A DNA stretch of 21,856 bases from Chloroflexota bacterium (GTDB lineage: Bacteria; Chloroflexota; Limnocylindria; Limnocylindrales; CSP1-4), in assembly GCA_017882025.1 (NCBI GenBank), contig JADGQG010000008.1:1-21856 (forward strand), written 5' to 3'. Of the stretch, positions 7,712-15,197 are shown in pieces. The notes under the pieces are model-generated. The model searched no databases, was not told the origin of the DNA, and saw only the letters and a program-made list of their open reading frames with translations. Position 1 is the stretch's first letter, and each line of letters opens with the position of its first letter. A program made the position numbers and the translations under genes.

Positions 7712-8445
7712 CAGGCGACTCCCGTGGCTGGCGGGCCGTCGGTGCCGGCCGGGGCCGCGGCGGCCGGGCCTCTGTCCGCAGGGCTGCTCTCCGCCGGACC
7801 GCTCTCCTCCGGACCGCTCGGCGCCGCCGTCGCGCTCGCTGCGTGGGGCCGCCGCTTCCCGAGCTGCTCCAGGACGATGACGGCCTGGCCGTACTCGACT
7901 GGCTCGCCGGCCTCCACGAGCGTCGAGCCGATCAGCCCATCGCCCGGCGCCACCAGGTCCTGCCCGATGCCGAGCACGTCGACGCTGCCGATCCGGTCGC
8001 CGACCCGGACCTTCGTGCCGGCGCGTAGATCGGCCCGGGGTCGGAAATAGCCCACGGCGGGCGACGTGGCAACGACCCGGGAAGGGCCGGCGGCGGTCGT
8101 GGCCTCGGACGCCTGACCCGGCGCGGCCGAGGCATGGCCGATCCCGGCGGTCCCGGCAGTCCCGGCCGCGTCCGTGCGCGAGTGCTCGCCGCGGGGCACG
8201 TCCGCAGCGCGGGCGCCCTGGCGACCCGACGGCGAACGGCGGACACCGGCGGCGTGCCCATCGGCGGGCATCCGGAGCCGGACGCGCCACGTGCCCTCGC
8301 GGACCTCCAGCTCGCCGAGCCCGTTCGCGCCGAGCTTCGCGACGAGCGCGGGGAGCAGCTCGTCCGTCAGGCGGTCGATCGCCGCGTGGTCGTCCAGCCG
8401 ATCCTGCGGCCTCCGGGCGACGGGGCTGCCGCTGTCATCTGCCAC
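7711..8445 (-). CDS. BCCP-like protein lacking the biotin lysine (BADC-like)
   Basis: 244 aa. Residues 23-60 (ELEVREG then RVRLRMP) parallel the N-terminal segment of AccB in the same operon, and residues 124-193 form a biotinyl/lipoyl-type domain. Aligned without gaps to AccB, VRVGDRIGSVDVLGI takes the place of VVVGQVIGLIEAMKL: Glu becomes Asp156, Ala Val157, Met Leu158 and the biotinylated Lys becomes Gly159. The closing half (VEAGEPVEYGQAVIVLE) is well kept, so the fold is likely intact but cannot carry biotin. The middle (about 61-120) and the tail (after 195) are Ala/Gly/Ser/Pro-rich. The start is GTG 8445 with GGAGG seven bases before it, two bases after the accA stop. By position it should be a structural or regulatory partner of ACC; plant BADC proteins are the known analogy. 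Function is inferred. Confidence 0.85.
   Translation of the reverse strand: MADDSGSPVARRPQDRLDDHAAIDRLTDELLPALVAKLGANGLGELEVREGTWRVRLRMPADGHAAGVRRSPSGRQGARAADVPRGEHSRTDAAGTAGTAGIGHASAAPGQASEATTAAGPSRVVATSPAVGYFRPRADLRAGTKVRVGDRIGSVDVLGIGQDLVAPGDGLIGSTLVEAGEPVEYGQAVIVLEQLGKRRPHAASATAAPSGPEESGPAESSPADRGPAAAAPAGTDGPPATGVA
7785..7814. repeat. 15-bp imperfect tandem repeat in the BCCP-like tail
   Basis: Two neighbouring copies of a gctctccgccggacc-type unit encode part of the Ser/Gly/Pro-rich C-terminal tail. It is another example of in-frame micro-duplication in linkers of this operon. Confidence 0.6.
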
Positions 8446-8447
8446 GC

Positions 8448-9542
8448 TCAGACCTCCTCACGGGCGGGCGGCTCGTCACGGCCCTCGCGAGCGTCACGGC
8501 CCTCGCGGGCGTCACGGCCCTCGCGGGCATCCCGGGCATCTCGCCCGTCGCGGCCGGTCCGGCCGCCGAGCGCGTCGCCGACCGACTTGCCGACGGGCTC
8601 AAGCGCCCGGCGCAGCCGGTCGGCCAGGCCCGGCCGGTCCGCGGCCCCGGGGATCGGCTCGGTCACGCCCAGGTCGTCGAACGCACCGAAGACACGGTAG
8701 CGGCCGCCGCGCTTCGCGACCAGCTCATCGGGGGAGAGCGCCGCCAGTCCGTCGAGCTCCTCGAGGATCACCGCGCGCAGCCGCCGACCGGTCTCCGCGG
8801 CGTCGACATGGGCGCCCTCGCCGGGCTCGGCAACAACGCGATCGATGACGCCCAGCTCCGCCTGGTCCTGGGCGGACATCCGCATCGCGAGGGCGGCGTC
8901 CGGCGCCTTCTCGGGCGTCCGCCAGAGGATCGAAGCGCAGCCCTCCGGGCTGATCACTGCGTACACCGCGTTCTCCAGGGCCACCACCACGTCCCCCGCG
9001 GCGATCGCGAGCGCGCCACCCGAACCGCCCTCGCCGGTGATGAGCGTGATGATGGGGACGCGGAGCCGGCACATCGCGCCGATCGAGCGGGCGATCGCGT
9101 CAGCGACCCCACGCTCCTCCGCCTCGGCGCCCGGGTAGGCCCCCGGCGTGTCGACGAACGTGACGACCGGCAGGCCCAGCCGCTCGGCCAGCTCGAAGAG
9201 GCGGATCGCCTTCCGGAAGCCTTCCGGCTTGCCCATCCCGAAGTTGCGCCGGATGTTCTCGTCCGTGTCGGCGCCCTTCTGGTGGCCGACGATCATGACC
9301 CGCCGACCGTCGATCCGGGCCGGGCCACCCACGATCGCGCCGTCGTCGCCGAAGAGACGATCGCCGTGGAGCTCCACGAACGCATCGGTGATGTGGCCAA
9401 CCAGCTCCAGGGTGTGCGGACGGCGAGGGTTGCGGGCCAGCTGGACGCGGGCCCACACGGCGTCTCGCGGATCCTCCGGTGGCGGCGGGGCGGAAGGCGC
9501 CGTCTCGCGGTCGCGCGGGCGGCCCAGCAGCCGGTCAACCAC
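8448..9542 (-). CDS. accA: acetyl-CoA carboxylase carboxyltransferase subunit alpha
   Basis: 364 aa from GTG 9542. With AccD it moves the carboxyl group from biotin to acetyl-CoA. Family blocks seen: WARVQLARNPRRPHTLELV, FVELHGDRLFGDD, GHQKGADTDENIRRNFGM, TFVDTPGAYPG, the oxyanion-loop GEGGSGGALAI, and the SPEGCASILWR block. The N-terminus before the first block is shorter than in E. coli AccA. After the family core there is a charged C-terminal tail built on repeats of Gly-Arg-Asp-Ala-Arg-Glu, encoded by an 18-bp tandem repeat. The start choice overlaps accD by 8 bases; the frame stays open to 9617, but that part is a shadow of accD. The stop lies two bases before the BCCP-like GTG. Confidence 0.95.
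   Translation of the reverse strand: MVDRLLGRPRDRETAPSAPPPPEDPRDAVWARVQLARNPRRPHTLELVGHITDAFVELHGDRLFGDDGAIVGGPARIDGRRVMIVGHQKGADTDENIRRNFGMGKPEGFRKAIRLFELAERLGLPVVTFVDTPGAYPGAEAEERGVADAIARSIGAMCRLRVPIITLITGEGGSGGALAIAAGDVVVALENAVYAVISPEGCASILWRTPEKAPDAALAMRMSAQDQAELGVIDRVVAEPGEGAHVDAAETGRRLRAVILEELDGLAALSPDELVAKRGGRYRVFGAFDDLGVTEPIPGAADRPGLADRLRRALEPVGKSVGDALGGRTGRDGRDARDAREGRDAREGRDAREGRDEPPAREEV
8474..8527. repeat. 18-bp tandem repeat in the accA tail
   Basis: Three copies of cgtcacggccctcgcggg (first copy with one change), followed by decayed partial copies. In frame, the unit encodes the six residues GRDARE, giving a highly charged C-terminal tail on AccA. Confidence 0.9.
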
Positions 9543-10401
9543 GTCGCACGCTCCCGGACGCGTCGTCCGTCGCGCCCGCAGGGCGCAGCAGTGCCAGCAG
9601 CAGGGCGAGCTCGTCACGGAGATCCGCGCGGGTCACGATCCGGTCCACGAACCCGTGGCTGAACAGGAACTCCGCGCGCTGGAAACCGGGCGGGAGCTCC
9701 TCGGCAATGGTGCCGGCCGAGACCCGGGCGCCGGCGAAGCCGATGAGGGCGTTCGGCTCGGCCACGTTGACGTCACCGAGCGCGGCGAACGATGCGAAGA
9801 CGCCGCCGGTGGTCGGATCGGCCAGGACGGAGATGTACGGGAGCCCGGCGGCACGGAGCCGCTCCAGCGCGCCGATCGTCTTGACCAGCTGCATGAGCGC
9901 CAGCGTCCCTTCCTGCATCCGGGCGCCGCCCGAGGCGCTGACCACGATGAGCGGAATGCGCTCGACGAACGCCCCCTCCGCGGCCCGCGTCACCTTCTCG
10001 CCGACGACCGAGCCCATCGAGCCGCCCATGAAGCCGAAGTCCAGGGCGCAGATCGCGACGCGCCTGCCGCCGAGCGCGCCGAACCCCCAGGTCGCCGCGT
10101 CCCGACGCCCGGTCGCCAGCTGGGCGGCAACGAGGCGGTCTGCATAGGGCTTGGAATCGACGAACCCGAGCGGGTCGCGCGAGGCGAGTCCCTCGTCGCG
10201 CTCGCGGAACGTGCCGGGATCCAGGAGCTGGTCCAGGCGGGCCTTCGCGGAGATCCGGAAGTGGTGGCCGCACGTGCCGCAGACCCGCAGGTTCTTCGCG
10301 AGATGCTTGTTGAAGAGCATCTCCGAGCAACTGGGGCACTTCGTCCACATGTCCGGCGGGTACGTCTCACGGCGCGGCCGGAACGGCAGGGTGAGCGGCA
10401 T
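9535..10401 (-). CDS. accD: acetyl-CoA carboxylase carboxyltransferase subunit beta
   Basis: 288 aa, slightly shorter than the 304 of E. coli. It is the beta half of the carboxyltransferase. The N-terminal zinc ribbon has Cys22, Cys25, Cys41 and Cys44 (C-x2-C-x15-C-x2-C). The crotonase-fold part has FMGGSMGSVVGEK, the SASGGARMQEG loop, LADPTTGGVFASFA and PNALIGFAGARV. ATG 10401 shares one base with the stop of the upstream one-TM protein gene (TGATG), which fixes the start; an upstream extension of the frame is a shadow. It overlaps accA by 8 bases, consistent with balanced synthesis of the two subunits. Confidence 0.96.
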   Translation of the reverse strand: MPLTLPFRPRRETYPPDMWTKCPSCSEMLFNKHLAKNLRVCGTCGHHFRISAKARLDQLLDPGTFRERDEGLASRDPLGFVDSKPYADRLVAAQLATGRRDAATWGFGALGGRRVAICALDFGFMGGSMGSVVGEKVTRAAEGAFVERIPLIVVSASGGARMQEGTLALMQLVKTIGALERLRAAGLPYISVLADPTTGGVFASFAALGDVNVAEPNALIGFAGARVSAGTIAEELPPGFQRAEFLFSHGFVDRIVTRADLRDELALLLALLRPAGATDDASGSVRRG

Positions 10402-11039
10402 CAGGCAAGCCTCCGCTGCCCGAGAGCGGCGTCCACGGCGGTCGTGGCGGCCATCGGGTCGGTCGGCGCGCCGCGTGTCAGCCGCCACGCCACGAACGCG
10501 GCGCCGACCAGCGAGAGCGCGGCGGAGGTCAGCGCGCCGCCGACGAGCAATGGCCGGGCAACGACCGGGCGGAATGGCGAGGGGGTCCCGCCGGCCAGGG
10601 CCGAGGCCGCGGCGGTGGCGGCGAGCGACGGCCCGCGCGCCACGTCCCCCGACGCGACTGCGGCGTACCGCGCGCCGAGGAGCAGGGCCAGCTCCGGGTT
10701 CGCCAGCTCGGCGGCAAGCGACGGATCCGCCAGGAGCGGGGTCGGGAACGGGACGATGGCGGCCTCCGCCTCGCCGCCCGTCGCGGCGGCCAGGCGCATC
10801 CGGGCGGCAGCGTCCGCGAGTCGGCGCGCCAGGCGCTCTTCGAACCGGAACGACGGGTGGGTTCGAACCAGCTCGTCGCGCAGACGCCGCGCCGCCAGGC
10901 GAAGGGTCGGGTCGACGGCCGGGTCGGCCGGCACGTCGTACGCCCGCCGGTCGACCGCGGAGAGAAGCGCGTCGAGGTAGCGGTCCGTCTGGAGCGCGTC
11001 GACCTCGATTGCGTCGAGGCTTGCCGGGTAAACGATCAT
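10401..11039 (-). CDS. uncharacterised protein with one C-terminal membrane segment, possible sigma-factor partner
   Basis: 212 aa; not recognised as a defined family. The N-terminal 90 residues are rich in Arg, Leu, Asp and Ala and look helical (TDRYLDALLSAVDRRAYD, then HPSFRFEERLARRLADAAAR). About 164-186 is hydrophobic (PLLVGGALTSAALSLVGAAFVAW) followed by Arg, so it should be a single-pass protein with a long segment before the membrane. ATG 11039 overlaps the stop of the ECF sigma gene (ATGA), the usual position for an anti-sigma factor. There is no zinc-binding HxxxCxxC motif, so it is not a ZAS-type anti-sigma. Anti-sigma or membrane tether is inference from position and topology. Confidence 0.7.
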   Translation of the reverse strand: MIVYPASLDAIEVDALQTDRYLDALLSAVDRRAYDVPADPAVDPTLRLAARRLRDELVRTHPSFRFEERLARRLADAAARMRLAAATGGEAEAAIVPFPTPLLADPSLAAELANPELALLLGARYAAVASGDVARGPSLAATAAASALAGGTPSPFRPVVARPLLVGGALTSAALSLVGAAFVAWRLTRGAPTDPMAATTAVDAALGQRRLA

Positions 11040-11692
11040 CGCGAGTCCCGATGGCGGCCGGCGTCGCGACGGACGTCGCCGGCGCGCGAGCCGTCGTCGG
11101 CCTCGGCGGCGGAAAGCTCGCGGGCCACGCTTCGCAGGGCGCGGTGGAGCAGCACGCGGACCGCGCCCTCGGAGCGCTCCAGGACCCCGGCGATCTCCGC
11201 GGTGCTCATCTCGTCGACGAACCGGAGCACGACAGCCCGGCGTCGGTCGCCGGGAAGCCGACGCACGGCCGCCCACGCGGCAGAGGCATCGGCACGAGCG
11301 ACGGCGCGGCCCTCCACGTCCTCCGGGCCGGCCACGCCTGCTGCCGTCTGGAGGGGTGCGGTTGGGCGACGTCGCAGGGCCCGGCGATGGTTTGCGATGA
11401 CGTTCCGGGCGATCCGGAAGAGCCAGACGCGGAACGTCGAGGCTTCGGGGGGCGCGTCGTCGGGCGCCGACTCACGGAAGCGCGGCAGCGCGCCGAGCGC
11501 GAGCATGAAGGTCCGTTCCGTCACGTCTTCCGCCTCGTGGTGATCGCCGAGCTCGTGGTGGGCAAAGTTGTAGACCTGCGCAAGATATTTCCGATAGAGA
11601 GGGTCGAAGTGCGCTGGGTCGGCCTGGGCGGCTCGCACGAGCGACCGGTCCGGGTCGAGCGGGACCACGCGTCCGGCCGAGCCGATCGTCAC
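11036..11692 (-). CDS. ECF-type sigma-70 family RNA polymerase sigma factor
   Basis: 218 aa from GTG 11692. Region 2 spans about 28-105: FDPLYRKYLAQVYNFA, the DHHEAEDVTERTFMLAL helix, then FRVWLFRIARNVIANHRR. Region 4 spans about 143-192: LPGDRRRAVVLRFVDEMS, then the helix-turn-helix IAGVLERSEGAVRVLLHRAL. Region 3 is absent, as in ECF factors. GGGAGAGGGA lies 4 bases before the GTG and can serve as ribosome site. The gap to birA is 40 bases; the next gene overlaps it by 4 bases and may be its membrane partner. An ECF factor between birA and accD is unusual and suggests a link between envelope signals and lipid synthesis; its target promoters are unknown. Confidence 0.9.
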   Translation of the reverse strand: MTIGSAGRVVPLDPDRSLVRAAQADPAHFDPLYRKYLAQVYNFAHHELGDHHEAEDVTERTFMLALGALPRFRESAPDDAPPEASTFRVWLFRIARNVIANHRRALRRRPTAPLQTAAGVAGPEDVEGRAVARADASAAWAAVRRLPGDRRRAVVLRFVDEMSTAEIAGVLERSEGAVRVLLHRALRSVARELSAAEADDGSRAGDVRRDAGRHRDSR

Positions 11693-11732
11693 GTGTTCCC
11701 TCTCCCGTCCAAACACCGCGCCCGCCCGTCCG

Positions 11733-12656
11733 TTACACGCGGTCCACGGAGGTCGTGGTCGCTCCGGCGCCTGGGCCGGCCGGTGCGGTTGCGCCCAGCG
11801 GGGCGGCCTCCGCCTCCTGGCCCAGCGGGGCGGCCTCCGCCAGCCGGATCCGCGTGACCTCGCCCGCGTGGATCGCGCGCTCCCCGCCCGGGGCCGTGGC
11901 GTCCGCCACGAGGAGGGCGCCGGTCGCCGGGTCCACGCCCAGCGCGAGCCGCTCCTCGGCTTCGTGCCCGTGCCCCTCCAACCGCACGTGCCGGCCGGTG
12001 GTGAGCTGCCGGACCACCCAGTCGCCCACATCGAAGCGACCGGCCCGGAGCGCCTCGACTCGGGCCTCGAGGCGCGACAGGAAGCCGTCGAGCAGGACGA
12101 TCGGGTCGATCGAGCGCCCGCCGGAGGCCGCGCGGAGGCTCGTCATCGTCGCCGCCAGGTCGGCCGGGAAGCGGTCGGCGGCCCAGTCCGTGTTGAGCCC
12201 GATCCCGACGATCACGCGTGGCGCGGCGGTTCCGAGTCCGTCGGACTCGCCGAGGACGCCACCAAGCTTGCGGACGACGCCACCCCGGAACCCGGTCCCG
12301 GCATGCTCCGGCGCATCGTCCTCGATCACGAGGTCATTCGGCCACTTGAGGCGAACGGCGCGGTCGCGGAGGCCGGCCGCATCCTCCGCCGCATCGGCCA
12401 TCGCGAGGCTCACGGTGGCGGCCAGGCGCCACGCGTGCTCGGGGGCCAGCCACGTCGGGCGGAAGCCGACGGAGAGGAGCATCGCGCCCCCGGGCGGCGC
12501 GATCCACGTTCGGCCCGCGCGCCCGCGGCCCGCGGTCTGCTCATCGGCGAGCGCGAGGCAGACCTCCGGGGTGCCGGTATCCAGCCACTCGCGGACCACG
12601 TCCTGGGTGGACGCGACCCGGGCGAAGCGCTCCTGCCTGGCGAGGAACTGCGTCAC
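11733..12656 (-). CDS. birA: biotin--[acetyl-CoA-carboxylase] ligase, monofunctional
   Basis: 307 aa. It activates biotin as biotinyl-AMP and attaches it to the AccB lysine. Seen: the GRGRAGR adenylate loop (43-49), KWPND at 104-108, and GIGLNTDW, followed by a C-terminal SH3-like part. It has no N-terminal helix-turn-helix, so unlike E. coli BirA it should not act as a biotin repressor. The last 40 residues are Ala/Pro/Gly-rich and contain AEAAPLG twice, from a DNA duplication. GTG 12656 lies 10 bases after the lysC stop; no strong ribosome site is visible there. Placement just before the acc genes matches its role. Confidence 0.95.
   Translation of the reverse strand: MTQFLARQERFARVASTQDVVREWLDTGTPEVCLALADEQTAGRGRAGRTWIAPPGGAMLLSVGFRPTWLAPEHAWRLAATVSLAMADAAEDAAGLRDRAVRLKWPNDLVIEDDAPEHAGTGFRGGVVRKLGGVLGESDGLGTAAPRVIVGIGLNTDWAADRFPADLAATMTSLRAASGGRSIDPIVLLDGFLSRLEARVEALRAGRFDVGDWVVRQLTTGRHVRLEGHGHEAEERLALGVDPATGALLVADATAPGGERAIHAGEVTRIRLAEAAPLGQEAEAAPLGATAPAGPGAGATTTSVDRV
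11794..11841. repeat. 27-bp period direct repeat in the birA tail
   Basis: The 21 bases at 11794-11814 recur exactly at 11821-11841. In frame they encode the duplicated EAAPLG stretch in the C-terminal tail of BirA. Confidence 0.9.
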
Positions 12657-12666
12657 CGGCGGCCGG

Positions 12667-13968
12667 TCAGCCGGCCGGTTCCGGCGTGGGCACGCCGGGG
12701 TCGAGCGGGTCCGGCAGGCCGGTGTCGAGCCGATCCGGCACGGCGAGCGCGAACGCCGCGTGGAGCGCGGTGGCGGCGGCCTCCAGCTGGTCCTCCGCGA
12801 TCGTGCAGGTGATCCGCACCTCCGACGTGGAGATCATCTCGATGTTCACGCCCGCGTCCGCGAGCGCGCCGAACATCCGCGCCGCGTAGCCCGGGGCGTT
12901 GTGGAGGCCCGCCCCGATGATGGAAACCTTCGCGATCGACGCGTCCGTGGTCATCTCACGGAAGCCCAGCTCGCGGACGATCGGCTCGAGGACGCGTTTC
13001 GCCTTCGCCAGCTCGCCGCGCGGCACGGTGAAGCTCATGTCCGTTGCGCCGCCGTGGCCGACGTTCTGGACGATCATGTCCACGCTGATGCCCTGCTCGG
13101 CAAGCGGGGCGAAGACGGCGCTGGCGACACCTGGCCGGTCGGGCACCGCGACCAGCGTCACCTTGGCGACGTTCCGGTCGTGGGCGATCCCGCGGACCTT
13201 GTTGCGCTGCTCCACGAGCGGGTCCTCCCTGATCAGCGTCCCGGGCGCGTCCTCGAAGGAGCTGAGGACCTCGATGACGACGTTATTGACCCATCCGAGC
13301 TCGACGGCCCGAACCTGCATGACCTGGGCGCCCTGGTGGGCGAGCTCCAGCATCTCTTCGTAGCCGATGACCGGGAGCTGCCGCGCGTCGGAAACGATGC
13401 GCGGGTCCGCAGTGTAGATCCCCTTCACGTCCGTGTAGATCTGGCAGCGGCCTGCCCGCAGGGCCGCCGCGAGCGCGACCGCGGTCGTGTCCGAGCCGCC
13501 CCGCCCGAGCGTCGTGGTCTCGGCCAGCTCCATCGCCGCCGCGCTGGTGCCCTGGAAGCCCGCCACGATGACGACGCGGCCGGCGGCCATCTCGGCCCGG
13601 ATGCGAGCCGGGTCGATCCCCGCGATCCGCGCCCGACCGTACGTGCCGTCCGTCGTGATCCCGGCCTGCGCGCCGGTCAGGCTGATCGCCGCGACGCCCA
13701 GCGCGTGGAGAGCCATGGAGACGAGCGTCGCGCTCTGGTGCTCGCCGGTGGCAAGGAGCATGTCCAGCTCGCGCAGGTCGGGCTCCTCCGTGATGGCCGC
13801 GGCGAGGGCCAGGAGCTCGTCCGTCGTGTCGCCCATGGCCGAGACGACGATGCACAGGTCGGCGCCGTCCGCGCGGGCACGGGCAATCCTGCGCGCGACG
13901 CGGCGGATTCGATCGGCGTTCGCGACGGACGAACCGCCGAACTTCATGACGACGAGGGGGTGCGACAT
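12667..13968 (-). CDS. lysC: aspartate kinase
   Basis: 433 aa. It phosphorylates aspartate, the first step to lysine, threonine and methionine. The kinase domain opens with VVMKFGGSSVAN and continues through VVSAMGDTTDEL, LATGEHQSA, TLGRGGSDTTAVALA and TDVKGIYTADPR. Two ACT regions follow, around VAVPDRPGVASAVFAPLAEQ and VSIIGAGLHNAPGYAARMF, so allosteric control by Lys and/or Thr is expected from the family. ATG 13968 sits 8 bases after a TACAAT box, suggesting a leaderless start; a longer frame to 14046 has no support. It heads the 14-gene run and is separated from hom-thrC-thrB by the LLM gene. Confidence 0.96.
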   Translation of the reverse strand: MSHPLVVMKFGGSSVANADRIRRVARRIARARADGADLCIVVSAMGDTTDELLALAAAITEEPDLRELDMLLATGEHQSATLVSMALHALGVAAISLTGAQAGITTDGTYGRARIAGIDPARIRAEMAAGRVVIVAGFQGTSAAAMELAETTTLGRGGSDTTAVALAAALRAGRCQIYTDVKGIYTADPRIVSDARQLPVIGYEEMLELAHQGAQVMQVRAVELGWVNNVVIEVLSSFEDAPGTLIREDPLVEQRNKVRGIAHDRNVAKVTLVAVPDRPGVASAVFAPLAEQGISVDMIVQNVGHGGATDMSFTVPRGELAKAKRVLEPIVRELGFREMTTDASIAKVSIIGAGLHNAPGYAARMFGALADAGVNIEMISTSEVRITCTIAEDQLEAAATALHAAFALAVPDRLDTGLPDPLDPGVPTPEPAG

Positions 13969-13976
13969 CGGCCCGG

Positions 13977-13982
13977 ATTGTA
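13977..13982 (-). promoter_or_regulatory. -10 box for lysC and the acc-fab run, probably leaderless
   Basis: On the minus strand TACAAT is followed by 8 bases and then the lysC ATG, so transcription would start at or very near the ATG. No good -35 is visible. The stretch CCGGTACAATC and the bases up to ATGTC closely match the trpS promoter. Confidence 0.6.
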
Positions 13983-13994
13983 CCGGCGCGCCGG
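13983..13994. promoter_or_regulatory. 12-bp palindrome abutting the lysC -10 box, candidate operator
   Basis: ccggcgcgccgg is a perfect palindrome directly upstream of TACAAT, inside the space where a regulator would block RNA polymerase. In 70% GC DNA such a palindrome can arise by chance. Confidence 0.3.
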
Positions 13995-14007
13995 GTTTGC
14001 GGCCGCG

Positions 14008-14029
14008 GGCCGCGTCGAGGCCGCGTCGA
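14008..14029. repeat. 11-bp tandem duplication upstream of lysC
   Basis: Two perfect copies of ggccgcgtcga lie in the 203-base gap between the LLM gene and lysC, followed by a partial third (ggcggc). No gene was found in this gap (13969-14171). Confidence 0.7.
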
Positions 14030-14171
14030 GGCGGCATCAATGCCACGTGGGCGGGGCGACGCGACGTTGCCCTACCCGTTCCGAGGAGCCTGTGCCGTCA
14101 GAGCCTTCACAGCAGATCCGGGACGCGACCTGTCGAGGACGACGTGAGGAGACACTCCGTTCCGGAATCGC

Positions 14172-15197
14172 TCAGGCGTGCTGATCGTGGTCATCCCGAT
14201 CGAGAATGTCGAGCACTTGTGCAAACCATTCGAGACCTGCTGGCGTGCTCGGGTCGATCCACGTCTGCACGTGGGTGATGCCCTCGGCGAGATAGCCTCG
14301 GAGAAGCTCGGCGAGTTCTTCGGGAGAGCCCGTCGCGGGACGACTCGCATCGGTGCCGGGTGCCGTCGCGCCCGACACGGAGGCTCGGCCATCTCGCGCT
14401 GGATCGCGGACCGGCAGGTCGATGACGACGCCGGCCGTCCGCTCGAGGGTCGACGGATCGCGCCCGACATCGAGGCATGCCGCGTCCACCCGCTCGCGGA
14501 GGGGTGGGATCTCGCCGGGTCGGTTCGTCCAGTCGGAGTTCCACGCCTGGACGTACGGCGCCGCGGCGCGCAGCATCCTGGGGCCGTTGCTGCCGATCAA
14601 GAGGGGGAGGCGTCCGGCACGAGGCCCACGAGGTCGGAGTTCGCAGTCGCGCGCGCGGTGGTACGTGCCCTCAAAATCGACGTGCCCATCCTGGATGAGC
14701 GAACGGATGATCGTGAAGGCTTCCTCGAAGCGACTCACCCGATGGTCGAACGGGTAGCCGAACGCGTCGAATTCAGGCTCGTGCCAACCTGCTCCGAGGC
14801 CCAATACGAGCCTGCCGTCACTGATCTCGTCGACCGTCGCGGCCATCTTCGCGAGAAGCGCGGGGTTGCGAAATCCGGTGCAGGTGACGAAGGTCCCGAG
14901 CGTGATCCGAGTCGTCGCCGCGGCGAGACCCGCGAGGACCGACCAACCCTCCCACATCCCGACCGGCTGATCCTCACGTCCGGCGAGACGGAACAGCAGG
15001 TGATCGGAGAGCCAGAGCGAGTCGTACCCGAGTGCCTCGGCTCGCCGTGCATACGCGAGCAGGTCGGCCCAGCGGGCTGAGTCGCCTGCCATCGTGCCCT
15101 CGATCAGGGGGACGAGCAGGCCGACCTTGGGCCGGCGTGTCGCCGACGCGGGCGCAGCAGCCCTCGTCTCGATGCCTTGCCGCGTCGCTTCCATCAT
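14172..15197 (-). CDS. LLM class (luciferase-like) oxidoreductase, probably F420- or FMN-dependent
   Basis: 341 aa TIM-barrel protein of the bacterial luciferase-like superfamily. Seen: VGLLVPLIEG at the start, RAEALGYDSLWLSDHLLF, ITLGTFVTCTGFRNPALLAKMA, DEISDGRLVLGLGAGWHEPEF, and LPLLIGSNGPRMLRAAAPY. These are typical of F420-dependent LLM enzymes in Actinobacteria and Chloroflexota; the substrate cannot be assigned. Two adjacent ATGs (15197, 15194) are possible starts. The frame is open to TTG 15314, but a start there is not supported. Its codon use looks less extreme in GC than its neighbours, and gaps of 182 and 203 bases flank it, so it may be a later insertion between thrB and lysC. Confidence 0.87.
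   Translation of the reverse strand: MMEATRQGIETRAAAPASATRRPKVGLLVPLIEGTMAGDSARWADLLAYARRAEALGYDSLWLSDHLLFRLAGREDQPVGMWEGWSVLAGLAAATTRITLGTFVTCTGFRNPALLAKMAATVDEISDGRLVLGLGAGWHEPEFDAFGYPFDHRVSRFEEAFTIIRSLIQDGHVDFEGTYHRARDCELRPRGPRAGRLPLLIGSNGPRMLRAAAPYVQAWNSDWTNRPGEIPPLRERVDAACLDVGRDPSTLERTAGVVIDLPVRDPARDGRASVSGATAPGTDASRPATGSPEELAELLRGYLAEGITHVQTWIDPSTPAGLEWFAQVLDILDRDDHDQHA

Noticed and set aside
5309..8050. A 913-codon open frame on the plus strand
   Set aside because: It is antisense to metallophosphoesterase, fabZ, accC and the BCCP-like gene, which all have clear motifs; long antisense frames are expected at this GC.
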